Source of the DNA: an uncultured Gemmatimonadota bacterium
GTDB lineage: Bacteria; Gemmatimonadota; Gemmatimonadetes; Gemmatimonadales; Gemmatimonadaceae
Direction: 5' to 3'
DNA: 14,821 nt
Assembly (NCBI GenBank): GCA_946887155.1
Contig: CAMPKM010000025.1
Location: 1 to 14,821 of the forward strand
This document shows, piece by piece, positions 6,818 through 13,375 of the stretch. The notes beneath the pieces are model-generated. The model ran no database searches. It worked only from the letters and a program-made list of their open reading frames with translations, and was not told where the DNA came from. Made by a program: the position numbers and the translations under genes. Positions within the stretch are counted from its first letter, which is position 1. Every line of letters begins with the position of its first letter.

Positions 6818-6841
6818 AATGCAAGCGTTTACGGCATGCAA
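6813..6841 (-). promoter_or_regulatory. Candidate promoter for the ArsR-AHSA1 operon
   Basis: On the - strand TTGCAT (6841-6836), a 17-bp spacer and TAAATA (6818-6813) make a modest -35/-10 pair (three of six matches each). Nine bases separate the -10 box from the A of the ATG at 6803, so transcription would start within a few bases of the start codon, giving a leaderless message. The overlap with the palindrome makes the position credible even though the boxes are weak. Confidence 0.35.
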
Positions 6842-7112
6842 GGGGTGGCCGCGAAACGATGCGTCTCACGATCTCACAGAGCGTGCGCAGCCGTGACCGA
6901 TCGAACACCCTCGCTGTTTCCACTGCGAGGACGTTCGTGCCGAACGGATTGCCCATTCAACTGGTACGGTTGAGATTCAGGCCGTTGATCGCAACTCGCC
7001 GCCCACGTGCCCGGACCAGTGGTACGGTACCCTCGTTGTACGGTGATGTCTACTTCGCCTAACGATAAGTTGCGGCTGGCGGTGGGGCGGTGTCACGTCA
7101 CAGATTGCGATC
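6842..7112. other. Divergent intergenic region with TGGTACGGT repeats and one CCTAACG
   Basis: No gene is credible between the ArsR promoter and the lytic transglycosylase. TGGTACGGT occurs at 6962-6970 and 7020-7028, with a near copy TTGTACGGT at 7036-7044. The middle copy is part of the 11-bp palindrome GGTACGGTACC (7021-7031). CCTAACG lies at 7058-7064. No good promoter or Shine-Dalgarno for the + strand gene at 7113 could be picked out. Confidence 0.4.
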
Positions 7113-8342
7113 ATGCGGTGGATAGCCCTTGGATTCGCTTTGCTTCCCGCGGGTGTGTTGGCGCAGGACGCCGACTTCGCGCGGTGCCTGACGTCCATCC
7201 GCGCAACGACACAGGGCAAGCGCCTGACGGTCGACACCTGGGAACGCTACGCGCGCGGACTCCAGCCGGACCCGAGGGTCATGGCGCAGCAGCAATCCCA
7301 GCCCGAATTCTCGCTCCCGATCTGGGACTACATCGCGGTGATGGTCGACGACGAACGCATCGCCGATGGCCAACGCCTGATGATCGAACACGCCGAAATG
7401 CTGGAGGCCATCGAGCGACAGTACCATGTCGACCCAGCCGTGGTCGTCGCGATCTGGGGCATCGAGAGCAACTTCGGGCGCGGCACGGGCACCTTCGACG
7501 TCTTGCGATCGCTGGCGACGCTGGCCTGCCAAGGCCGGCGCCAGGCGTACTTCCGGGGAGAGTTCCTGGCTGCCTTACGAGCCGTACAAAAAGGCGACAT
7601 CGACGGCGATCGGTTCCTCGGCTCCTGGGCTGGCGCGTTTGGCCAGGTGCAGTTCATGCCGGGGACGTACGAATGGCTCGCGGTCGACTTCGACGGTGAT
7701 GGCCGGCGCGACATCCTGCATAACGAGGGCGATGCCATGGCGTCGGCGGCCAACTTCCTGCGCCAGCGAGGGTGGCGGCCGGGGATTCCGTGGGGAGTGG
7801 AGGTCCGCCTGCCTGACGGATTCAATGCGCGCGGGGAAGGGCGGCGCGTGCGGAGAACCATCTCGACGTGGGTCGCGAGAGGGCTTCGCCAGGTTGACGG
7901 AACTCCGCTCGCAACGGCTGACCTGCCGTCGACGACACGCGGTGGCCTGCACCTACCGGCTGGACCTCAGGGTCCGGCCTTTCTCGTGTTCGACAACTTC
8001 ACCACCGTTTACCGGTACAACGCTTCCGAGGCGTATACCCTCGCAATCGCGCACCTGGCCGACCGGCTGCGCGGCGGCGCCCCTTTCGCTACGCCATGGC
8101 CGACGGATGATCTCGGCCTGTCACGCGCTGAGCGGCGCGAACTGCAGCAGCTCCTTGCCGCGCTCGGTCACGATGTGGGGTCGCCGAGTGGTGTGCTGAC
8201 GCCGGAAACGCGCGCAGCGGTCAAGTCGGAGCAGAAGCGCCTCGGGCATGAAGTCACGGGACGTCCCGGCCAACGACTGCTGAAGGCCCTGCGCGAGCCC
8301 TTCTACGCGTGCTTGCTCACTAGGGGAGATTCTCTGGATTAG
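7113..8342 (+). CDS. Secreted MltB-type lytic murein transglycosylase with peptidoglycan-binding domain
   Basis: The 409-residue product begins with a signal peptide (MRWIALGFALLPAGVLAQ, cleavage near 18). The SLT_2/MltB catalytic domain spans about 19-320. It shows VAIWGIESNFGRGTG with the catalytic Glu at 118, GAFGQVQFMPGTY at 175-185, the Asp-rich DFDGDGRRDI loop at 192-201 that resembles the EF-hand-like calcium loop of Slt35, and YNASEAYTLAIAHLADR at 302-318. Residues 335-395 look like a PG_binding_1 domain (GLSRAERRELQQLLAALG ... TPETRAAVKSEQKRLG). The enzyme would cleave glycan strands to 1,6-anhydroMurNAc ends in the periplasm. There is no lipobox, so it is probably soluble. The start at 7113 is set by the signal peptide; the ribosome binding site is weak. 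The stop codon lies within the palindrome TTAGGCCTAA. Confidence 0.92.
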   Translation: MRWIALGFALLPAGVLAQDADFARCLTSIRATTQGKRLTVDTWERYARGLQPDPRVMAQQQSQPEFSLPIWDYIAVMVDDERIADGQRLMIEHAEMLEAIERQYHVDPAVVVAIWGIESNFGRGTGTFDVLRSLATLACQGRRQAYFRGEFLAALRAVQKGDIDGDRFLGSWAGAFGQVQFMPGTYEWLAVDFDGDGRRDILHNEGDAMASAANFLRQRGWRPGIPWGVEVRLPDGFNARGEGRRVRRTISTWVARGLRQVDGTPLATADLPSTTRGGLHLPAGPQGPAFLVFDNFTTVYRYNASEAYTLAIAHLADRLRGGAPFATPWPTDDLGLSRAERRELQQLLAALGHDVGSPSGVLTPETRAAVKSEQKRLGHEVTGRPGQRLLKALREPFYACLLTRGDSLD

Positions 8343-8376
8343 GCCTAACGCTGTAGTCCGTTAGTCTCATGGAGAC
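8339..8376. repeat. Adjacent small hairpins between two convergent genes
   Basis: Three structures touch one another. The palindrome TTAGGCCTAA (8339-8348) includes the stop codon of the transglycosylase gene. CTAACG (8345-8350) pairs with CGTTAG (8359-8364) across 8 bases. GTCTC (8364-8368) pairs with GAGAC (8372-8376) across ATG. The multicopper oxidase gene ends at 8400 on the other strand, so this is where a bidirectional terminator would lie, but no T-tract follows on either strand and the stems are only 5-6 bp. Confidence 0.4.
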
Positions 8377-8399
8377 AAAGCTGGCGTGGTAAATTCCTG

Positions 8400-9740
8400 T
8401 TACGTGTGGCAACTGTGGTGTGCCATCGGAGCGCTTGGTTCGCCTGCAGCTACCACCGCAAAGTTCGCCATCATGCCGCCGGCATGGTGCTCCAGGATGT
8501 GGCAGTGATACATCCAGTATCCGGGCCGGTTGTCAGGCATCCAGGCAATCCGCACCCGGCCTCTCGGCGGGACGTTGACGGTATCGCGCCAGGCGCGAAA
8601 GCGCGGTTCTTCACCGTTGACGCTCAGGACCTGGAAGAAGAAGCCGTGAAGATGAAACGGATGGTCCATGTGCGAGGCGTTGACCACGTCCCAGACCTGG
8701 AGCTCGCCGACCGTGACCGGTGCGTCGTCGTGATGCATCTCCCCGTTGATCATGAAGTCGGTGCCACGACGCAAACTGAGGCGTTCGGACATCGTCACGA
8801 CGCGAGTCGGCGTCGCATCGGCGGGGGCGAGCGGTTCGATGGAGCGGAGGTGTTCCGGAATCATCGCGACCGAGGGTTTGCGCGTCGAGACGCGGACCGT
8901 CGCAAAGCGCTCGACCTTCTTCTTCCCGGTGTGACGATCGTACGGAGCCGAGTCGACTGGTATGACCTCGCCTTCCGCGAACGGACCGACGGCGATGTCG
9001 ACACGGTCGCCGGGAGGCAGGAGCACCTCCGTCATCCGCTGCGGCGCCTCGACCAGTCCGCCGCCGGTGCCCAGCAGCGAGAATTCCCGGCCACCTAACG
9101 ACAGCAGCACGAACCGCGCGCTCGCCGCATTGATCACACGCCACAGCTCGACCTGCCCCGCGGCCACCTCCAGCTCGGGTTCGACCCGGCCGCTCACGAG
9201 TCGCACATTGCCTTCCCGGCCCGTATGCTGCTCGATCCACCCGCCGAAGCTGGCAAAGTCGCCATTGCGCTTCAGCTTCATGTCGTCGAGTACGAGCACA
9301 CGCTCACGATCGACGGCAACCTCGCTGTCTTCGCGCACGACCAGCGCGCCGTATAGCCCGCGCTCCATCTGCACCGTCTCGTTGTGGTGCGAGTGGTACC
9401 AGAACGTGCCCGCATCAGGAACCGTGAACCGGTACTCGAACGTTTCACCGGGCGCGACGAGTTGCTGTACCACCTGGGTGCCATCCATAGCCGCCGGCAA
9501 CCGGACGCCATGCCAGTGAATCGTTGTCGGCTCCTCGAGGTTGTTCGTCAGGCGGACGACGACCGTATCGCCAACCCGAGCTTCGATCGTTGGACCAGGG
9601 AGCTGTCCGTTGTATGTCCAGGCGCGGATGGTGCGACCCGGGGCGATTTCCACGTCGGCAGGCCGCGCCTCGAGATCGATCACGACCTCCGAGGTTGACT
9701 CGCGAGCCGACGTATCGAGCATGGCATGGTGAGAATGCAT
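8400..9740 (-). CDS. Three-domain multicopper oxidase (laccase-like)
   Basis: From ATG 9740 the product has 446 residues. All four copper motifs are intact: HWHG at 75-78, HSHHN at 116-120, HPFHLHG at 360-366 and HCHILEHHAGGM at 412-423, which carries the type 1 Cys and His ligands and an axial Met. The three cupredoxin domains lie at about 15-140, 145-290 and 315-435. Such enzymes oxidise phenols, Cu(I) or other metals and reduce oxygen to water; the substrate cannot be told from sequence. The Met-rich helical insert of CueO is absent. I chose 9740 because homology begins soon after it and GAGG lies 9 bases upstream; the longer frame to 9851 adds residues that look non-coding. Oddly, no signal or Tat peptide follows this start, although the family is usually exported; the protein begins MHSHHAMLDTSARE. 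Confidence 0.9.
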   Translation of the reverse strand: MHSHHAMLDTSARESTSEVVIDLEARPADVEIAPGRTIRAWTYNGQLPGPTIEARVGDTVVVRLTNNLEEPTTIHWHGVRLPAAMDGTQVVQQLVAPGETFEYRFTVPDAGTFWYHSHHNETVQMERGLYGALVVREDSEVAVDRERVLVLDDMKLKRNGDFASFGGWIEQHTGREGNVRLVSGRVEPELEVAAGQVELWRVINAASARFVLLSLGGREFSLLGTGGGLVEAPQRMTEVLLPPGDRVDIAVGPFAEGEVIPVDSAPYDRHTGKKKVERFATVRVSTRKPSVAMIPEHLRSIEPLAPADATPTRVVTMSERLSLRRGTDFMINGEMHHDDAPVTVGELQVWDVVNASHMDHPFHLHGFFFQVLSVNGEEPRFRAWRDTVNVPPRGRVRIAWMPDNRPGYWMYHCHILEHHAGGMMANFAVVAAGEPSAPMAHHSCHT

Positions 9741-9894
9741 TGCGTAAGGCCTCGTGAAGGATGGTGGGAGGAAGTCCGCCGACCTGCACGGAGGATATCC
9801 CGACCAGAGACACGAGGATTGAACGCAGGGGCTGTCTTTCGTCCGGCGCAATCAACGCCGATCCAGTGCAAGCCCTGGCTGGACGAGCCGAAGG

Positions 9895-10377
9895 CTATTT
9901 CAGGAACTTCGCGACGATGTCTTCCAGCCCTTGTGCATCATCGTCGTCGAACGTGGCCACTGATTCAGAATCGATATCCAGGACAGCGGTGAGCGCGCCC
10001 GAAGCGTTGATGACCGGTACGACGATTTCGGATCGCGCCCGCGCATCGCAAGCGATGTGACCCGGAAAGCGATTCACGTCTGGTACGATGACCGTTCTCC
10101 GACTAGCGGCGGCAGTACCGCAAACGCCCCTGCCGAATGCGATGTCCATGCAGCCGATCGTTCCCTGATAGGGACCAACGCGGAGCATGGTAGGCGTCAC
10201 CACTCTATAGAAACCGGTCCAGAGAAAGCCGAAGCCGTGATGCAGCACGGAACTGACGGTGGCCATGGCCGCAATCGGGTCATCGATACCCTCCAGCAGG
10301 TTGCCGAGCGCTTCGCTGGCCTGCCGGTACGCATCGCTCTTCGGGGCGCGCCTGAAATCAAGGACTGCTTCTGCCAT
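9895..10377 (-). CDS. msrC: Free methionine-(R)-sulfoxide reductase, GAF fold (fRMsr/YebR type)
   Basis: The 160-residue protein is a single GAF domain with the fRMsr signature: LRVGPYQG, then the Cys at 76, GRGVCGTAA with Cys 86, FPGHIACDARARSEIVVPV with Cys 110, and LDIDSE near 133-138. The three Cys have the same spacing as Cys84, Cys94 and Cys118 of the E. coli enzyme, where Cys118 is catalytic and the others resolve the disulfide. It reduces free, not protein-bound, methionine-R-sulfoxide in the cytoplasm, usually with thioredoxin. The 154 bp to the oxidase gene and the 90 bp from the TIGR03545 gene, all on the same strand, make co-transcription possible but not shown. No clear Shine-Dalgarno precedes ATG 10377. 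Confidence 0.9.
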   Translation of the reverse strand: MAEAVLDFRRAPKSDAYRQASEALGNLLEGIDDPIAAMATVSSVLHHGFGFLWTGFYRVVTPTMLRVGPYQGTIGCMDIAFGRGVCGTAAASRRTVIVPDVNRFPGHIACDARARSEIVVPVINASGALTAVLDIDSESVATFDDDDAQGLEDIVAKFLK

Positions 10378-10467
10378 CGACTGAATATCAGCGGGGTTCA
10401 GCAGCCGGCGCCAGCACCTGAAGGACTGGCATCACCCGGATCGCCTCGCATCTCGCCGCATCTCCAC

Positions 10468-12312
10468 CTAGCTCCCCAGGGCGCGGAGCCGCTCCAGCAA
10501 TTGTTCCCGCAATGCCATGACGCGCGTGTTGACCTCTCCCACGCGAGCGACCGCCTCGGCGCGCAGCTCGGTGACGTATGTCCGCACCGGAGCCAACGCA
10601 GACTCGGCTAACGAATCGACCCGCGCCCGCACCAACTGCTCAGCGTCTCGAAGTTTCTCCCCCACAGCGCCCTGGACCGCCGCGGCCACCTGACGATCGA
10701 TGGTCGAGCGCACCGCCAGGCGCGGCGAACGGAGCGTGCCCGTCAGTTCCGCTTCCACGTCGAGCGTTCGGACACGCTGGATCACGTCGACAACCATTGA
10801 CTCGAGTGCATTCAGCGGGCGCGTACGCGCTGAGTCGCGAAGCCACTGTGGCGACGAGGCCCGCACCGACCAAGCAGCGGCGATACTGTCACCCTGCAGT
10901 TCGAAGCTGAGACGCGTCGCCGCACCGCCCGGCACCAGCGACAGCGGGATGCCTGGGAGGTCGAACCCGGGCAGCCTGACGTCGTCTGCCCGCACAGTCA
11001 CCACATCGCGCGGCACGGCGCCAGTGTGGTCGAGCGACCCGCTCACTTCGAACGACGGGGCCGTTGGTTGCGAGCCCGCCCGTACGAGGCGGAACGTCGC
11101 TGGCCTGCCTAACAAAGAAGGGGCAGTCGTCAGGTCGACGAGTTCGAGGGTATATTCGCCCTGCGCGGCGCCAAAGTCGTCACCTAACGAAAGTGACACA
11201 TTGGCGTCGCGGAGGAGAAAGTCGGGCAGGGCTCCGGGCTCCACGAAGTCGATGGTGGTGCCGGCGCGTCTCACGCGCCGACCGCCCGGGCGCTGGCGTG
11301 GCAGCAAGCCGGGCGGGGCGTACTGTCGTCCCAGCGAGACCCAGTAGTTCGCCTTCTCGAATGTCGAGATGCTGACGTCGCCGAACAGCGCCGGTCCAAT
11401 GCTTGGCGCGTCGAACACCGGCAGGCGGAGCAGTCCGCGCGCGAATGCGTAGTCCGCGAGGCGCGCGTCGTTCACGGCGCGGGTCGCCGTCACGATGGAA
11501 TCGAAGCCGGTGTCGGTGTCGCGCCGGAGCGCGTCGACTTCCCGGCGCAATGAATCCACCTCGCCGAGCAGGCGCCTGACGTCGCGCACCGCGCGTATCG
11601 TGCCGGTAACGCCGAGGGAGCGGACCGTCTGCGTCCGCAGGCGACCGATCAATGCTTCGCCCGAGTCGATCACGCTGGTCCGCATGATGGCTTCGGCGCG
11701 TGACACGAGGTTCGTGCGCAGCGAGTCGGCACGATTCCGGAACGCCGTGGCCGATTGCACGGTCCGCAACTGCGTCGGGTCGAGCACCAGCGATCGGATC
11801 GTGTCAATTGGTGTCAGCGAGAGAAGCGGGACGTCGATCTGTTCGCGGAAACGCCGCAGTTCTCGCAACGCGCGCGGCACAAAACCAGCCGTGTCCACCG
11901 GCCGCGCGGGAACCTCTCGCGTGGTACCAAAGCGCAAGCCTCGAACCGACACGTTGCGAACGACGATCTTCTTCGCCAACAGCGGCTCGATCTCGAGCTC
12001 GATCCGCGAGTCGGCGGCGTCGACCAGGTTGCGCGTGCGGTCAAACGGGTCGGCCACCGCCACACCACTGAGCGATACGACGCCTTCCGCTATCCTCAGG
12101 TCCAGCGTACCGATGTCGACCTGCGTGCCCAAGGACGTGGTGGCGGCTTCCTCGAGGCTGCGCCTGACGGTTCGTTCACCGAACAGGAGCCACCAGGTGA
12201 AAATGAGCGCCAGCATGACGAGGAGGAACGCGCCTCCCTGCCAACGGAAGACCCGCGAGCGTTTGGGGGCGGAATCGTTCCGCTCCTTCACCAGGTCGTC
12301 GGGTTTACTCAC
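10468..12312 (-). CDS. TIGR03545-family envelope protein (AsmA-like, function unknown)
   Basis: From GTG 12312 the product has 614 residues. A short cytoplasmic N-terminus (SKPDDLVKERND) and a single membrane helix at about 22-45 (GGAFLLVMLALIFTWWLLFG) lead into a long exported part. The stretch at 48-130 (RRSLEEAATTSLGTQVDIGTLDLRIAEGVVSLSGVAV) has the AsmA/DUF748-like repeat pattern. A heptad region at about 215-260 (LLGEVDSLRREVDALRRD) and the last 70 residues look like coiled coil. The family is defined by being encoded next to TIGR03546 proteins, as here, and has no assigned activity; AsmA-like proteins are linked to outer-membrane lipid traffic. I prefer GTG 12312, giving an 8-bp overlap with the upstream gene, over GTG 12348 (44-bp overlap). 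Three TTA codons in this gene all sit in the GTTAG context. Confidence 0.82.
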   Translation of the reverse strand: MSKPDDLVKERNDSAPKRSRVFRWQGGAFLLVMLALIFTWWLLFGERTVRRSLEEAATTSLGTQVDIGTLDLRIAEGVVSLSGVAVADPFDRTRNLVDAADSRIELEIEPLLAKKIVVRNVSVRGLRFGTTREVPARPVDTAGFVPRALRELRRFREQIDVPLLSLTPIDTIRSLVLDPTQLRTVQSATAFRNRADSLRTNLVSRAEAIMRTSVIDSGEALIGRLRTQTVRSLGVTGTIRAVRDVRRLLGEVDSLRREVDALRRDTDTGFDSIVTATRAVNDARLADYAFARGLLRLPVFDAPSIGPALFGDVSISTFEKANYWVSLGRQYAPPGLLPRQRPGGRRVRRAGTTIDFVEPGALPDFLLRDANVSLSLGDDFGAAQGEYTLELVDLTTAPSLLGRPATFRLVRAGSQPTAPSFEVSGSLDHTGAVPRDVVTVRADDVRLPGFDLPGIPLSLVPGGAATRLSFELQGDSIAAAWSVRASSPQWLRDSARTRPLNALESMVVDVIQRVRTLDVEAELTGTLRSPRLAVRSTIDRQVAAAVQGAVGEKLRDAEQLVRARVDSLAESALAPVRTYVTELRAEAVARVGEVNTRVMALREQLLERLRALGS

Positions 12313-12823
12313 GGAACCAGCGATAGACGTTGTAGGCGCGCGAGGCACGAATGCCCTGATAGAAGCGAGTCTTCGCGATGCGCTCGCCGAGCGTCGCGCG
12401 ATACCGCACGACTCCGAATCGCGCGAGGAGGTAGATCGGCACGAAGAGCACCAGCCACCCCACGATGCTCCCCAGCAGGACGGTGTTATTGAAGTTGAAC
12501 CACGCTACCACGGGCGTCCCGTCCGTGAACTCCCAGAGCGGACGCAGCGATTCGGCACGCAGGAGCAGCGCGCTACCAGCCCGGTCGAATGCCGGATCGA
12601 GCAGGAACCCGATGGGTGCGAAGATGGTGAGGCCCAGCAGGCCGGCCGCAAACGAGACGTTCAGGAGGGCGAGCGCCGCAACCACGAACAGGTTGTGAAG
12701 GGAGAGGAGTGGCGTCAGTCCCAGCGCAGCGCCGAGCGCAACGCCGGCGGCGATCTGCGCCGGCGTGCCGTCGGAGTGCAGCGTCCGTACCAGTGACTGC
12801 AAGAGCTTCAGGAGGGCAAGCAT
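12305..12823 (-). CDS. TIGR03546-family membrane protein (DUF2062-like)
   Basis: The 172-residue protein has a short amphipathic N-terminus, a paired hydrophobic region at about 23-76 with the DUF2062-like pattern GVALGAALGLTPLLSLHN and LTIFAPIGFLLDPAFDRAG, and a further helix pair at about 112-136 (LLGSIVGWLVLFVPIYLLARFG). The C-terminus is basic and aromatic (KTRFYQGIRASRAYNVYRWFRE). Family members are encoded directly upstream of TIGR03545 proteins, as seen here, and the two are presumed partners at the inner membrane; no function is known. ATG 12823 is the only good start. No Shine-Dalgarno is obvious before it. It is the first gene of the - strand run, facing the + strand DUF2007 gene across a 197-bp divergent region. 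Confidence 0.85.
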   Translation of the reverse strand: MLALLKLLQSLVRTLHSDGTPAQIAAGVALGAALGLTPLLSLHNLFVVAALALLNVSFAAGLLGLTIFAPIGFLLDPAFDRAGSALLLRAESLRPLWEFTDGTPVVAWFNFNNTVLLGSIVGWLVLFVPIYLLARFGVVRYRATLGERIAKTRFYQGIRASRAYNVYRWFRE

Positions 12824-13020
12824 TCGGGCGTGTGGTCTATGGCGGCTCGTATCCGGTTGGCTTCACGAACCGCTATGCAATCAACAGGTTAAATGCACCG
12901 CACCTTCCCGGCGCAAGGTCTGCGGCTGTACCGAGTAGGCATTAAGCTACGATGGGCAGTGCGTCAGGATACATACATTCGCTTGGGCGTGGTCATTCAG
13001 AAGGCACGCGAGGTTTGGAG

Positions 13021-13257
13021 ATGCACAAGAAGGAGCTGGTCGTATTGCGCACGTACTCCGACGAGCTGACCGCTCGTGTCGCGGCCTTGAGTCTGGAAGC
13101 GAACGGCATACCGGCACAGGTGTCGGCCGACACCGCGGCTGGGGCGTTGCCCAGTCTTGCCCTCGCGTTCCCCGTGCGGCTGATCGTGCGTGCCGCGGAC
13201 GCTGACATCGCGCGGGAGTTGCTCGACACCGATGCGCCGCCGCCGCCGGATGCCTGA
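13021..13257 (+). CDS. Small DUF2007-type protein
   Basis: The 78-residue product reads LVVLRTYSDELTARVAALSLEANGIPAQVSAD and then LAFPVRLIVRAADADIARELLD. This is the compact fold of DUF2007 (putative prokaryotic signal-transducing protein): it starts with a strand, then a helix that selects between copies of a sensor, and ends with a ferredoxin-like second half. Its role is unknown; related domains are proposed to bind small ligands or partner proteins. I start at ATG 13021 because GAGG lies 7 bases before it and homology begins at once; an ATG at 12952 would add 23 unconvincing residues. The Pro-rich end PPPPDA is typical of a loose tail. The gene ends inside a hairpin. Confidence 0.75.
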   Translation: MHKKELVVLRTYSDELTARVAALSLEANGIPAQVSADTAAGALPSLALAFPVRLIVRAADADIARELLDTDAPPPPDA

Positions 13258-13272
13258 CCGCAGACGTCAGGC
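13252..13272 (+). terminator. Perfect 7-bp hairpin across the DUF2007 stop codon
   Basis: GCCTGAC (13252-13258) and GTCAGGC (13266-13272) are exact reverse complements across a 7-base loop. The first arm contains the TGA stop (13255-13257). A second small stem, GGCT/AGCC, follows directly at 13270-13282. No T-tract follows, so it is a weak candidate for an intrinsic terminator between two convergent genes. Confidence 0.35.
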
Positions 13273-13375
13273 TCGAAAAGCCCCCCTCGCCCTCCGCGTT
13301 CGTCGCGGTGGGATCGGCCACATCAGTCGGGCCCCGAAGCACCTTCGTTAGGCTCCGGTTAGAGCAGAGAGAGTC

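Noticed and set aside
7058..7112. GCCTAAC followed by a G-rich segment as an attC left half upstream of the transglycosylase
   Set aside because: No GTTRRRY partner within about 130 bp, so only the general heptamer observation stands.
11495..12796. 433-codon + strand open frame opposite the TIGR03545/46 genes
   Set aside because: Ser/Arg-rich antisense product with no recognisable domain; it is the high-GC shadow of two recognised genes.
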